From positions 40,830 to 104,829 of the forward strand of contig NZ_MVDD01000014.1 of the NCBI RefSeq assembly GCF_002843315.1: a stretch of DNA of 64,000 nt. The letters are read 5' to 3'. The notes beneath the pieces were generated by a model, which was not told the origin of the DNA, did no database searches, and was given only the letters and a program-made list of their open reading frames with translations. This document shows positions 9,595-18,378 of the stretch, piece by piece; position 1 is the stretch's first letter, and the number at the start of each line of letters is the position of its first letter. A program made the position numbers and the translations under genes. The stretch is from Labilibaculum filiforme (GTDB taxonomy: Bacteria > Bacteroidota > Bacteroidia > Bacteroidales > Marinifilaceae).

Positions 9595-9618
9595 AATTCT
9601 AATCATAAAAACCAAGAC

Positions 9619-10878
9619 ATGAAACATTTTATTCTTCTACTATTGTTAAGCGTTGGAACCAGCCTTTCGGCAAGTTATGCTCAAAAAACGGCTAAGCTAG
9701 ATCAACTTTTATTTTCGGAACAATACCTTGAAGCCATTCCATTACTAGAGCAATTGATAAAAAAAGACAGCACAAACAGTTTGTTGTATTTTCAACTTGG
9801 CAAGCTTTACCAAAAGCTTGACAAAGATCTATTAGCCACATATAATTATCGAAAAGCCAACACTTTACAGCCAAACTCCGAGACTACACTACTCAGCTTA
9901 AGCTCAAGTTTATATGCACTAGGAAATTACCCCGATGCCGAAAAACATCTATCCAATTTATATGCCATCGACTCTACCAACTATTCTATCAACCTACTTT
10001 TCGCAAAAACACTTGCCAGTCAAAACAAACTACAAGAAAGCTTAGATCTCTATCAGCAAATAATCGAGGTCGACTCTTTAAATCCTGGCATACATAAACA
10101 AATAGGCAGTTTAAAAGATCGAATGCAAGATTTCAATGGCTCTTTATCATCCTATATGATTTCTTACGAACTAAATACTTCGGACTTATCGGTATTAGTA
10201 CATATTATACAGCAATTGTATGAGATGACTGGCTACCAGCAAGCATTAGAATACTGCTCAAAAGGTTTAGTCACCTATCCGAACAACAGTGTATTACTAA
10301 AGAAAAAAGCGCAGGTTTTAATCGGATTAGAATGGTACGATAATGCCTTAAACATTTTAAAAGATCTGGAAGGCAGTAAGCAATTAAGCGAAGCCGAGCA
10401 CAAATATTTAGGCATTTGCTACATGCAAACCCGACAATATGAAGAGGCGTTAACTGCTTTTGCTGCTTGCGGTCCTAATTTCGAAAAAGACCCCATGATA
10501 AATTTTCACACCGGAATTTGTTATGCCAGATTGAACCAACACCAAAAAGCAATTACTTATTTAGAGAATGCACTTTTCTATATTACTCCAAGCATTGAAG
10601 CATCTATGCATTTGTATTTGGCAAAATCGTATCATGCCAACCAACAATTCGAAAAAGCCATTACTTCCTATCAACACCATTTCGAAATGGATAACACCAA
10701 TGCCGATATACTATACGAAATTGCAACTAGCTACGAAGAGTATGGAAATAATAAGGATAAAGCTTTAGATTACTACTCGAAATATCTACAACAAAGTAAT
10801 AACAAGGAGGATCCGAAATATGAATATGCCAAATCGCGTATTCTTCGCATCAAAGAAAATATACACTTCGAAAAGTAA
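9619..10878 (+). CDS. Exported tetratricopeptide-repeat protein
   Basis: Starts with a signal peptide (MKHFILLLLLSVGTSLSASYAQ, cleavage probably after the AQ). The remaining ~395 residues are built from about ten TPR-like helical hairpins, for example LEAIPLLEQLIKKDSTNSLL, QALEYCSKGLVTYPNNSVL and FEKAITSYQHHFEMDNTNA. No catalytic domain is visible. TPR arrays mediate protein-protein contacts, so a periplasmic scaffold or assembly role is the safest reading; the specific partner is unknown. It is transcribed alone: a terminator lies upstream and a 220-bp gap follows. Confidence 0.8.
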   Translation: MKHFILLLLLSVGTSLSASYAQKTAKLDQLLFSEQYLEAIPLLEQLIKKDSTNSLLYFQLGKLYQKLDKDLLATYNYRKANTLQPNSETTLLSLSSSLYALGNYPDAEKHLSNLYAIDSTNYSINLLFAKTLASQNKLQESLDLYQQIIEVDSLNPGIHKQIGSLKDRMQDFNGSLSSYMISYELNTSDLSVLVHIIQQLYEMTGYQQALEYCSKGLVTYPNNSVLLKKKAQVLIGLEWYDNALNILKDLEGSKQLSEAEHKYLGICYMQTRQYEEALTAFAACGPNFEKDPMINFHTGICYARLNQHQKAITYLENALFYITPSIEASMHLYLAKSYHANQQFEKAITSYQHHFEMDNTNADILYEIATSYEEYGNNKDKALDYYSKYLQQSNNKEDPKYEYAKSRILRIKENIHFEK

Positions 10879-10952
10879 TATCCCTACATGTAGGTATTGC
10901 TAACGAATAATAGATCTGTAATTTTGTGCCTACAAAACATGCGACAACAACT

Positions 10953-11021
10953 AAAACCAAGAGATCCAAAATATCTTTTGCCATAAGATTAGTTTTAATG
11001 TTACATACTACTCTTGGTTTT
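10953..11021. repeat. Long-loop inverted repeat upstream of the hemerythrin gene
   Basis: AAAACCAAGAG (10953-10963) and CTCTTGGTTTT (11011-11021) are perfect 11-bp inverted repeats enclosing 47 bp that include a TATCTTTTG-like stretch. They occupy the 223-bp gap between the TPR gene and the hemerythrin gene and could form an RNA hairpin or bind a dimeric regulator. No other feature is seen in this gap. Confidence 0.5.
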
Positions 11022-11101
11022 GGTTTTTGCTTGCATTCTATCTGAGTTTCTTCGGATATCTCCTACTTTTTATTAATTTAGACTAATTAAACTAATAAGC
11101 T

Positions 11102-11830
11102 ATGCGCATAAAAAAGGACATGAAGTTGGCCGATGTAATTCAGTTGAATTACATGCTCATTCCGGTTATTCATCGCTTTGGAATCAATTTAGGATTTGGC
11201 GACAAAACGGTTGCAGAGGTGTGTAAGGATAACGAAGTAGACTTGAACTTTTTTCTGCAATTGGTTAATGCTTATCACGATAAAGATTATTTCCCAAAAG
11301 AAGAACTTCAAACAATTCCGGTAAAAAATATCGTTAACTATCTAAAAATGACTCACGCCAGTTATTTAAATGATAAGCTATCGGAAATTGATGATAAAAT
11401 TATCTCTCTTCAATCGGAAGATATGGAAGATCAAAGATACATTCTGCTCATCAAAAACTTTTTTGACGGTTACAAATCGGAACTTACAGAACATATTCTG
11501 CATGAAGAAAATGTAGTTTTCCCTTACGTGTTAGCAGTAGAAGAAATCATTAAAACACAAAGCTTTACAGCATCAAATCGTGCCATTTTCGAATCATTTT
11601 CCATTGAAAAATATGAAGAAGAACACAACGATGTAGAAGAAAAATTGATGGATTTAAAAACTATCATGATTAAATACCTTACACCACCAGCAAATAGTAC
11701 CCTTTACCATACAATTATTCAAGATCTGTTTAAACTAGAAGAAGATTTGAACTATCACTCCAGAATTGAAGATAAGGTTCTAACTCCGAAAGTTATTTTA
11801 ATGGAAAAATCGATCAGCAACCTACTTTAA
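11102..11830 (+). CDS. RIC/YtfE-like hemerythrin-domain protein
   Basis: The N-terminal ~75 residues resemble the DUF542-type cap of ScdA/YtfE proteins (MKLADVIQLNYMLIPVIHRFGI, then KTVAEVCKDNEVD), although the Cys of the classical cap is replaced here. Residues ~80-240 carry the hemerythrin HHE pattern of diiron ligands: THASYL, TEHILHEENVVFPYV, EEHNDVEEKL and NYHSRIEDKVLTPKV. Known family role: repair of iron-sulfur centres after nitric-oxide or oxidative damage, in the cytoplasm. It is followed 9 bp later by a LuxR-type regulator gene, so the two are almost certainly an operon. Iron/NO sensing by the pair is inference. Confidence 0.8.
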   Translation: MRIKKDMKLADVIQLNYMLIPVIHRFGINLGFGDKTVAEVCKDNEVDLNFFLQLVNAYHDKDYFPKEELQTIPVKNIVNYLKMTHASYLNDKLSEIDDKIISLQSEDMEDQRYILLIKNFFDGYKSELTEHILHEENVVFPYVLAVEEIIKTQSFTASNRAIFESFSIEKYEEEHNDVEEKLMDLKTIMIKYLTPPANSTLYHTIIQDLFKLEEDLNYHSRIEDKVLTPKVILMEKSISNLL

Positions 11831-11839
11831 ATTCTAAAC

Positions 11840-12433
11840 ATGGCTAGATCTACCATTCTTATTGCAGAAAATTCGTGTATAATTCGAAAAGGACTCCGGT
11901 CGATTCTTCAAAATCTGGAGAATTCTGAAGTAATTCAGCTGATTGATGATAAGGAGGACGTGTGCAAAATTGTAACCAAAAGCAAGCCAGACATTCTTAT
12001 TATCAACCCGAATATGTTGCCTGGTGATTGTTTGGATGTAAAAAAAGAACTTTTTGCCACCAATAAGCTCAGTCTGGTATTAATTTCAGACAAAAAAAAT
12101 ATCGAAAAAGAATTAAAAGCAGATGCTTACATCAATTATTCTGATGGACAAAATGCCATTCTTGATAAGCTACAAGAAATTTTAAACAAAAAAAATAAAA
12201 GCGTTCATGCGGATAAAAGTTCTGAAACAATTAGTTCTCGAGAAAAGAATATTTTGAAACATATTGCCCTCGGATTAACCAATAAAGAAATTGCCGATCA
12301 ACTATTTATTAGCATTCATACGGTGGTTACTCACCGCAAAAACATTACCCAGAAACTGGGTATTAAGTCAGTTTCTGGATTAACTGTTTATGCCATTTTA
12401 CACAATCTTATTTCTATGGATGAAGTAAAATAG
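11840..12433 (+). CDS. LuxR-family regulator with degenerate receiver domain
   Basis: Residues 1-120 follow the receiver fold (TILIAENSCIIRKGLRSIL; KPDILIINPNMLPG), but the phospho-acceptor position is Asn56, the acidic pair near residues 9-10 is reduced to a single Glu, and the conserved Lys motif is not recognisable. Residues ~135-197 are a canonical LuxR/GerE helix-turn-helix (SSREKNILKHIALGLTNKEI, followed by SIHTVVTHRKNI). It is therefore probably a phosphorylation-independent DNA-binding regulator. It sits in an operon with the hemerythrin gene, and its stop codon directly abuts the stop of the convergent MBL gene (no intervening base). Targets are unknown; autoregulation of the pair is possible. 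Confidence 0.85.
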   Translation: MARSTILIAENSCIIRKGLRSILQNLENSEVIQLIDDKEDVCKIVTKSKPDILIINPNMLPGDCLDVKKELFATNKLSLVLISDKKNIEKELKADAYINYSDGQNAILDKLQEILNKKNKSVHADKSSETISSREKNILKHIALGLTNKEIADQLFISIHTVVTHRKNITQKLGIKSVSGLTVYAILHNLISMDEVK

Positions 12434-13210
12434 TTACAAATCTGCTTCTACTCCAGCCTCTAAATTTATTGTCTTAAAATATTTTTTAAATTCCTCCTGC
12501 ACAATAAAGCTTGTGCAATGCGTTGCACCCAAAATTTCTAATTTCTCGTCCTGAAAAAAGCGCACTGTCTCCTCAAAAACTTCGTCAAGTTTCTTTAAAT
12601 GAAAACCTCCCAACACCGCGTACACTTTTTCTACACCACAAACTTTTTTGGCATAAGTCACTGTATTACAAATACCAGCATGAGCACATCCACTAATAAC
12701 TATTAATCCTTTTTTACTTTTAACTGCAATTGCAGAATCATCTACCACAAAATCGGGTGTGCCATCTTCTAAAAGGAAAGTGGTTGCCTGAGATTCAAAA
12801 CTATTTACACGTGGAATTTCGCCTAAAAAAACCATGTTTTCGCTAAGCCAAAGCGGAGCTTTAGACTCCTTTAAATCGAACTGAGACTCTATCTCTTTTT
12901 TACTCATTTTTAAGCCAACAGTAGTTTTATTTGCTTGTCGGAAACGAACTAAAAATGAATCGGGATGCGTAATCAGTCGTTTTTGAGATATAAACTGCAA
13001 TCCATCCCCATGATCCCAATGTCCATGACTCAACACAATTGTTTTCAACTCATCTAAATCAACATTCATTTTCTTTGCGTTCTCCACAAAAAGAGAATTA
13101 GGACCCACATCAAAAAGAATTTTCTCATCATCTTCAATAATTGCAGAGAAACCGTGAACAGCTTCAAAACCATCAATTGCGGTATTATCTACCAGTACTT
13201 TAATTTTCAT
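12434..13210 (-). CDS. MBL-fold metallohydrolase (COG1237-like)
   Basis: Starts at MKIKVLVDNTAIDG (ATG 13210); the open frame to 13258 would overlap the kinase gene and adds nothing family-like. Seen: the metallo-beta-lactamase motif LSHGHWDHGDG, a distal SGCAHAGICN, and LGGFHL. This combination marks the COG1237 group, often annotated as dihydropterin-ribofuranosyl-aminobenzene phosphate synthase-like; the true substrate is not known. Two metal ions, probably Zn or Fe, are expected. The gene starts 1 bp after the stop of the giant histidine kinase and is likely translated from the same transcript. It ends against luxR with no spacer and no terminator. Confidence 0.82.
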   Translation of the reverse strand: MKIKVLVDNTAIDGFEAVHGFSAIIEDDEKILFDVGPNSLFVENAKKMNVDLDELKTIVLSHGHWDHGDGLQFISQKRLITHPDSFLVRFRQANKTTVGLKMSKKEIESQFDLKESKAPLWLSENMVFLGEIPRVNSFESQATTFLLEDGTPDFVVDDSAIAVKSKKGLIVISGCAHAGICNTVTYAKKVCGVEKVYAVLGGFHLKKLDEVFEETVRFFQDEKLEILGATHCTSFIVQEEFKKYFKTINLEAGVEADL

Positions 13211-13211
13211 T

Positions 13212-16200
13212 TTATACCTCTTTCTTTTTAGGAATTCGCACAATAAAACAAGAGCCAATATGCCTCTCCGATTCTACCCAAATGCTTCCGTTGGCATTTT
13301 CAATAATATTTTTTACAATGGATAAACCCAATCCCATTCCACTCGATTTTGTAGTGAAATTAGGCGAAAATAACTTCTCCTTAATCTCTGGATTAATTCC
13401 AGAACCATTATCAATTACACAAACCTGAAAATCAGAATCCATCTCCTCTAACTCGATTACAACCTGAGCAACATTGCCTTCTGGAATTGCCTGGATGGCA
13501 TTATTAATCAAATTTACAAAAACGCGAACAAACTGCTCTCTATCCACAAAAACATTTGCCTGCTCAATAGAATTCAAATCTAATTTTAAATCAAAATCAT
13601 CATTTTTAAACAAATCAACCGTATGTTCAAGAATCCTCACCAGATTTAAATTTTCGTTTTTTGCTACTGGCATTTTTGCAAAATTTGAGAATGCTGTTGC
13701 TATGGAAGATAAAGCATTAATTTGCTCAATTAAAGTTTTGCTCACCCGATTAAAATGAACCTCCCAATTGGGTGTTTTTTCCTCGAATCGCTTCTGTAGA
13801 AACTGAATACTTAATTTCATTGGAGTTAACGGATTCTTAATTTCGTGAGCAATTTGTTTTGCCATTTCGCGCCAAGCAGATTCCCGCTCCGATTTTGCCA
13901 AACGGGAGGCACTCTCTTCCAGCTCAAGAAGCATTTGGTTATATTCTTTCACCAAACTACCTATTTCATCATTTTTTGCATATTCAATTTGCTCGCCATA
14001 CGAACCAAACCTAGTTGCTTTCAATCTGTTCTGAATTAAACGCAAAGGGTAAGTTATTTTATTGGAGATAATCACCGAAAGGAAAATAGCCAACAAAATC
14101 ATTAATACATGAAGGTTTATTCCAGCAAGAATTAAATTAAACATTTCCTTCTCTAGCTCTTTACTTTTAAGGAAATAAGGGAGATTTACGAATGCAATAG
14201 TTTCATTATTCTCATCCACCAAAGATTCGTATGCCGACAAGTAGGACAGCTTTCCAATTTGTTCCCGGTGAATAAAATGAGTTCGTCCATTAAAAAAAAG
14301 TTGGTAGTAGGCTGCAAAGTTCATTCTCTCTCCCTGCAGTTTTTTCTCAAATATCTCCGGCCTTGAAGTTGCAATTAACTCGCCAGATAAATCATACAAA
14401 TGTATATCAGCAAAAATTAAATTTGACAATTGTCTTAATTGCTCTGTTAAATCATCAGCTCCTTTTGAATTCTTAATCGTTAAATCCTGAATAACCTCTC
14501 GTTTCACCAACAACAATTTTTCTTGCAAATTTCTACTATTTGCCTCGTTGGCCTGATTGATATTGTAATATACCGTGCCACCACCTAACAAAAGGAAGAA
14601 AAGCATAAGTAACGCAATAATTGAATATTGTATTCGGTATTTAAAACTTAAATTAATTACAAACTTAGAAGTTAGTTTCTCAAGCATCCAAATACAAAAT
14701 CCGAAAACATAAAAAAGAACAAAAACATAAGGAGCAGTTATTCCTTTGTTGTACCAGGATATAGAAGGACAACTAACCACAACGGCATTATTATCGAATT
14801 TATACACCAAATGATCGTAACTATCCATCTGTTTCCAGAAAAAATCAGCATCGCTCGTACCAAAAGCGACATTACTCATAAAATAATTGAATTTCCCGGA
14901 AGACGTAATCAGTTTACCATTTTGATATTTTCCATACGAATATTCGTGACTTTCTGGACGTAAATCGACCTTTTCGTCCAACAGTAATTCTGGATAACCT
15001 AAGCCCTCATCACCTACTTTAGAATCGAGACGCAAATAAATTTTCACCTCATCGGAAGCAAAAGAAGGATTCGAAATCACCCCCAAATAGGAAACCATTC
15101 CATCGAATTCATTTAAATAGTAAAAATTACTATTCGGAATTGGTTCTCCATTAGTAAGTATCATCTCCTGAAAAAACTCGAAACAATTTCGAATTTGATT
15201 ATCTGGCTCAATATTTAAATCATCTACAGTATTACAAATAGTAATCTGAAGATGATATTGCTCCCAAAATCCTGTAAAGTATTTATTTTGAATGTAATCC
15301 TCTATTTCAGGTTCATTTCGAAAAGGTCGTTTGCACAAATCTTTCAATATGGAATCCTGATCGAGTTTCTCCTGAATTTCCAATAAAAATGTTTCAGAAG
15401 TTGGATCGTACTCCGTAGAAAGATTCATTGCAACCACCTGTCTATCTTGCTTTTCCTTTTTACTGGAAAAAACATTAATTCTATTGGTTACAAAAATCGA
15501 AACCCCTAAAAGAAGCACCACATACAAAGAATACCTTCCTCCTTTTTCGTTCTGATAATTTATGAAACCCAAAACTAATACAAACAGAATGGGAAAAAGT
15601 AAAACCGTGAGGTCTGCTTTTGCAGGATGTAAGAAATACAGCACCGAACTAAAAACAAGCGATGTCGGAAAAATTACCAGCAAATAAGTTTTTAAACTCC
15701 AATAATCGCGAGCAATTGCTCCCACCAAATTCGCTATTTGTCCTAAAGCATAAAACAGAAGAACGACAATGGCAAATCCGATAAAAACATAAATCCCATT
15801 ATCTTGAAAAACAAACATTTGTAAACTAAAGCTCGAATCGAAAATTAAGCTCTCGAACAAATCGATACTAATAAAATAAAGGAAATAGAACAGTAGTAAA
15901 TGAACCGAAACCCATGCGATTACCTGCAATGAACTTTTCGGTTTAAAAAACTGATTATTAATTAAATATTGAGAATAAGTATAAACAAAAACAAATAAAA
16001 AGAACGAGTTAATTACAAAGTCGCCTAAGGAAGGAAAGAAGAAAGATGTAGCAAACAATACAGGCGAAAAAATTTCTAAATTTGAGAATACCGCAGGAAA
16101 TCCCCACAGCAACATTAAGTAGCGAATTAGCACCAAGCCTGCACCCCAAATTAGAAAAGCCGAAATGCCGAGCTTTAGGTCTTTTAACCGACGCAACAAA

Positions 16201-16883
16201 ACACTAACGAACACCAAAGCTGCCAAAATTGCCAATAAATACAAGAATCCAACTCCTTTTTGTCCCCTACGAGTATTAAATCCGGTATTTTCATCCGATA
16301 AGGAAAAAAGATATCTTCCATCGGAAGTAGTAACCGAAGCTCCTACATTAGGATCTAAGGAAACCTGAAAAGAAGCAGGAATTAAAAAATCTGGTCCGAA
16401 ATGATTTTTCAGAAATTTATTCTGGTACGGATAAATCTTTTTCAAAAGCAAGAATCCATATAAATCAATAGAATCTACTTTTTGTTTTCGTACAAAGTAG
16501 AAACCGTTGTCTACCCGAACCATTAAAGATTTTTCTTCGTCTAAAAAGCTTTTTTCAGGAATTGGAAATGAATTATCGCTCCAAAACAACAAACTATCCT
16601 GTTTGTAGGCCAGCAGTACAAATCCATCCTTCTTTAAATCCTTCTCGAATTCCGAAAAATCATTGTATTTTTGAAGTGCCCCATCCTTTTTAGTGATCGC
16701 AGACTGAAGTTCGTTCAGATCCTTATTTAGCAATTCGCACTTTTGCTCTATTACTTTCCCAACCTGAGCTGCAACCTTTGAAAGCCGATCGTTTTGCCGA
16801 AAATAATACTCTGTAGAAACTGCTAACAGAAGAAATACCAGCGCGAGCACCGCCGGAATATATTTGAGAAGTTTATTTTTCAA
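13212..16883 (-). CDS. Giant NtrY-like membrane sensor histidine kinase
   Basis: 1223 residues, roughly twice a typical sensor kinase. Layout: TM near residues 8-28, an extracytoplasmic segment to ~210, a block of about ten hydrophobic helices (~215-470), a second large extracytoplasmic domain (~475-710), more TMs (~715-780), a further sensor segment, TM near 930, HAMP, then HisKA with AHEIKNPLTPMKLS (phospho-His) and HATPase with DNGSGI and GMGLGLSI. The H-box and HAMP layout is NtrY-like. No start other than TTG (16883) fits: an in-frame TAA lies eight codons upstream and MKNKLLKYIPAV is a natural N-terminus. No response regulator is adjacent, so its partner is elsewhere. It is co-transcribed with the MBL gene. 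Confidence 0.88.
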   Translation of the reverse strand: MKNKLLKYIPAVLALVFLLLAVSTEYYFRQNDRLSKVAAQVGKVIEQKCELLNKDLNELQSAITKKDGALQKYNDFSEFEKDLKKDGFVLLAYKQDSLLFWSDNSFPIPEKSFLDEEKSLMVRVDNGFYFVRKQKVDSIDLYGFLLLKKIYPYQNKFLKNHFGPDFLIPASFQVSLDPNVGASVTTSDGRYLFSLSDENTGFNTRRGQKGVGFLYLLAILAALVFVSVLLRRLKDLKLGISAFLIWGAGLVLIRYLMLLWGFPAVFSNLEIFSPVLFATSFFFPSLGDFVINSFFLFVFVYTYSQYLINNQFFKPKSSLQVIAWVSVHLLLFYFLYFISIDLFESLIFDSSFSLQMFVFQDNGIYVFIGFAIVVLLFYALGQIANLVGAIARDYWSLKTYLLVIFPTSLVFSSVLYFLHPAKADLTVLLFPILFVLVLGFINYQNEKGGRYSLYVVLLLGVSIFVTNRINVFSSKKEKQDRQVVAMNLSTEYDPTSETFLLEIQEKLDQDSILKDLCKRPFRNEPEIEDYIQNKYFTGFWEQYHLQITICNTVDDLNIEPDNQIRNCFEFFQEMILTNGEPIPNSNFYYLNEFDGMVSYLGVISNPSFASDEVKIYLRLDSKVGDEGLGYPELLLDEKVDLRPESHEYSYGKYQNGKLITSSGKFNYFMSNVAFGTSDADFFWKQMDSYDHLVYKFDNNAVVVSCPSISWYNKGITAPYVFVLFYVFGFCIWMLEKLTSKFVINLSFKYRIQYSIIALLMLFFLLLGGGTVYYNINQANEANSRNLQEKLLLVKREVIQDLTIKNSKGADDLTEQLRQLSNLIFADIHLYDLSGELIATSRPEIFEKKLQGERMNFAAYYQLFFNGRTHFIHREQIGKLSYLSAYESLVDENNETIAFVNLPYFLKSKELEKEMFNLILAGINLHVLMILLAIFLSVIISNKITYPLRLIQNRLKATRFGSYGEQIEYAKNDEIGSLVKEYNQMLLELEESASRLAKSERESAWREMAKQIAHEIKNPLTPMKLSIQFLQKRFEEKTPNWEVHFNRVSKTLIEQINALSSIATAFSNFAKMPVAKNENLNLVRILEHTVDLFKNDDFDLKLDLNSIEQANVFVDREQFVRVFVNLINNAIQAIPEGNVAQVVIELEEMDSDFQVCVIDNGSGINPEIKEKLFSPNFTTKSSGMGLGLSIVKNIIENANGSIWVESERHIGSCFIVRIPKKKEV

Positions 16884-16924
16884 TTCGGATAGTTTTGAAA
16901 TGTTTTATTGTGGGTACAAAATTC

Positions 16925-16950
16925 ATGCTAAACACCTCACAAATTAGCAT
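16925..16950 (-). terminator. Weak hairpin after rlmH
   Basis: ATGCTAA / TTAGCAT, a 7-bp stem with 12-nt loop, followed on the minus strand by only a short T stretch. It could attenuate read-through from rlmH into the kinase gene. Confidence 0.35.
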
Positions 16951-16965
16951 AATTAGTTTAAAACA

Positions 16966-17439
16966 TCAAACATGATGGTAAGGCTCGCCTTTTATAATAG
17001 TCATGGCCCGATACAATTGCTCGGTAAAAATCATCCGAATCATTTGATGTGAGAAAGTCATTTTCGATAAAGAAACCTTTCCTTGAGCATTCCGATACAC
17101 ATCATCTGAAAAACCATAAGGACCGCCAATTACAAAAACCAATTTTTTAATTCCACCAATCATCTTCTGTTCTATAAAATTCGAAAAAGAAACCGAAGAA
17201 AACTCTTTCCCTCCCTCATCGAGTAATACTAATGTATCGCCCGATTTAATCTTTTCTAAAATTAATTCTCCCTCTTTTTGTTTTTGCTGACTTTCGGAAA
17301 GATTCTTTGTGTTTTTTATATCTGGGATTATTTTCATTTCGAAAGGTAGATAGTGCACCAATCGCTTTTGATATTCTTCCATCCCCGTTTTCACAAACTC
17401 TTTATCTGTCTTCCCAATTACCAAAAGAACAATTTTCAT
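16966..17439 (-). CDS. rlmH: 23S rRNA (pseudouridine1915-N3)-methyltransferase
   Basis: 157 residues, the standard RlmH (YbeA) length. Seen: the SPOUT SAM-binding knot VFVIGGPYGFSDDV and the C-terminal LYRAMTIIKGEPYHHV, both hallmarks. Known role: methylation of Psi1915 in helix 69 of 23S rRNA in the assembled 70S ribosome, using S-adenosylmethionine. It is encoded upstream of the giant kinase on the same strand (about 80 bp gap with a weak hairpin between), so it may be partly co-transcribed. Confidence 0.97.
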   Translation of the reverse strand: MKIVLLVIGKTDKEFVKTGMEEYQKRLVHYLPFEMKIIPDIKNTKNLSESQQKQKEGELILEKIKSGDTLVLLDEGGKEFSSVSFSNFIEQKMIGGIKKLVFVIGGPYGFSDDVYRNAQGKVSLSKMTFSHQMIRMIFTEQLYRAMTIIKGEPYHHV

Positions 17440-17703
17440 TTATTTTTTATTTTAAAATTTAGCCTAATTGCTGTGCAATAATAATTTACAACTATTAAAA
17501 ACGCCTTCCTATCTACAAAAATTAATTAAAAAAAAACCAAACAATGGTAGAAGAAACCCATTAAAAACACCCAAATCTACACATCATAATTTGCAATTCT
17601 TTCTCATTAAAGAAAAAGAAATTCAGATTTTTTTTAACTTGCGGTGTATTTTTCGCACAGTATTTGTGTAAAGGTATATGATATTAAGTTGAAAATTATT
17701 CAT

Positions 17704-18105
17704 ATGAGATCTATAAAATACATATTTGCCGGAATATTCTTCCTATTAGTTAGTTGCTCATCAGCAATTTCACAAAATCAGGACGATTTACCACGAGAAC
17801 TAATCAGTGCTTTTAAACAAGGGAATAGCATAAGCCTTTCCAATTACTTTGGAGAGCGCATACAGTTAACCATTCAGGATAAAGAAGCTATTTACAGCAA
17901 ATCGCAAGCAAAACAAATCATGGCCAAATTCTTCAAGGAATTTCCGCCAACAGGATTCACGAAAAAACATGTAGGTGGAAAACCCGAAGCCCGATATGTG
18001 ATTGGTAGTTTAAGCACCAGTCAAGGAGATTTTCGAGTTAATTTCCTACTGAAAAATGATACGGGAAAATTTGTTGTACATCAACTCCGAATAGAAAAAA
18101 ACTAA
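17704..18105 (+). CDS. DUF4783-family exported protein
   Basis: Start placed at MRSIKYIFAG (ATG 17704) rather than the longer frame from 17644, because a signal sequence follows at once. A lipobox-like LLVSC near residues 15-19 suggests a lipoprotein, though cleavage after the later SAISQ is also possible. The mature part of ~110 residues (LISAFKQGNSISLSNYFGER, then GGKPEARYVIG, RVNFLLKND) matches the cystatin/NTF2-like DUF4783 pattern common in Bacteroidota. Its function is unknown. Monocistronic, with a terminator after it. Confidence 0.78.
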   Translation: MRSIKYIFAGIFFLLVSCSSAISQNQDDLPRELISAFKQGNSISLSNYFGERIQLTIQDKEAIYSKSQAKQIMAKFFKEFPPTGFTKKHVGGKPEARYVIGSLSTSQGDFRVNFLLKNDTGKFVVHQLRIEKN

Positions 18106-18108
18106 TTG

Positions 18109-18138
18109 AAAAGCTCCACTATTGGAGCTTTTTTTTTA
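18109..18138 (+). terminator. Intrinsic terminator after the DUF4783 gene
   Basis: AAAGCTCCA / TGGAGCTTT stem with a 4-nt loop followed by a T-run. Confidence 0.88.
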
Positions 18139-18200
18139 CTTCAATAAAAACCCTCCAAATAAATCGAAAATAACTTAAATAGCATTAAAAACAGCAACAA

Positions 18201-18257
18201 CCCCACCCATTGTGGGGCATAGCTTAGCTATAAACCCTTTTTCAAAGCACACACCCC
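18201..18257. promoter_or_regulatory. amtB upstream regulatory region: hairpin, palindrome and C-rich box
   Basis: Three elements lie 120-180 bp before amtB: CCCCAC/GTGGGG (18201-18217, 5-nt loop), the palindrome ATAGCTTAGCTAT (18219-18231), and AAAGCACACACCCC (18244-18257). The last resembles boxes found upstream of glnA, suggesting shared nitrogen control (inference). No sigma-54 type GG-N10-GC promoter is seen. Confidence 0.4.
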
Positions 18258-18378
18258 ACATATAATTAGGTAGTTTGGTATTTTTATTCTATTTTTACCA
18301 TTCAAGCGTAATATTTGACGGACTACAATCCATAATCACACCAACCGGATTTTGTACATTTCTTAAACCATTATTGTG

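Noticed and set aside
10953..11021. Invertible phase-variable promoter
   Set aside because: The arms are only 11 bp around 47 bp and no recombinase gene is near; kept only as an inverted repeat.
18240..18378. Sigma-54 promoter for amtB
   Set aside because: No GG-N10-GC pattern at the correct spacing was found.
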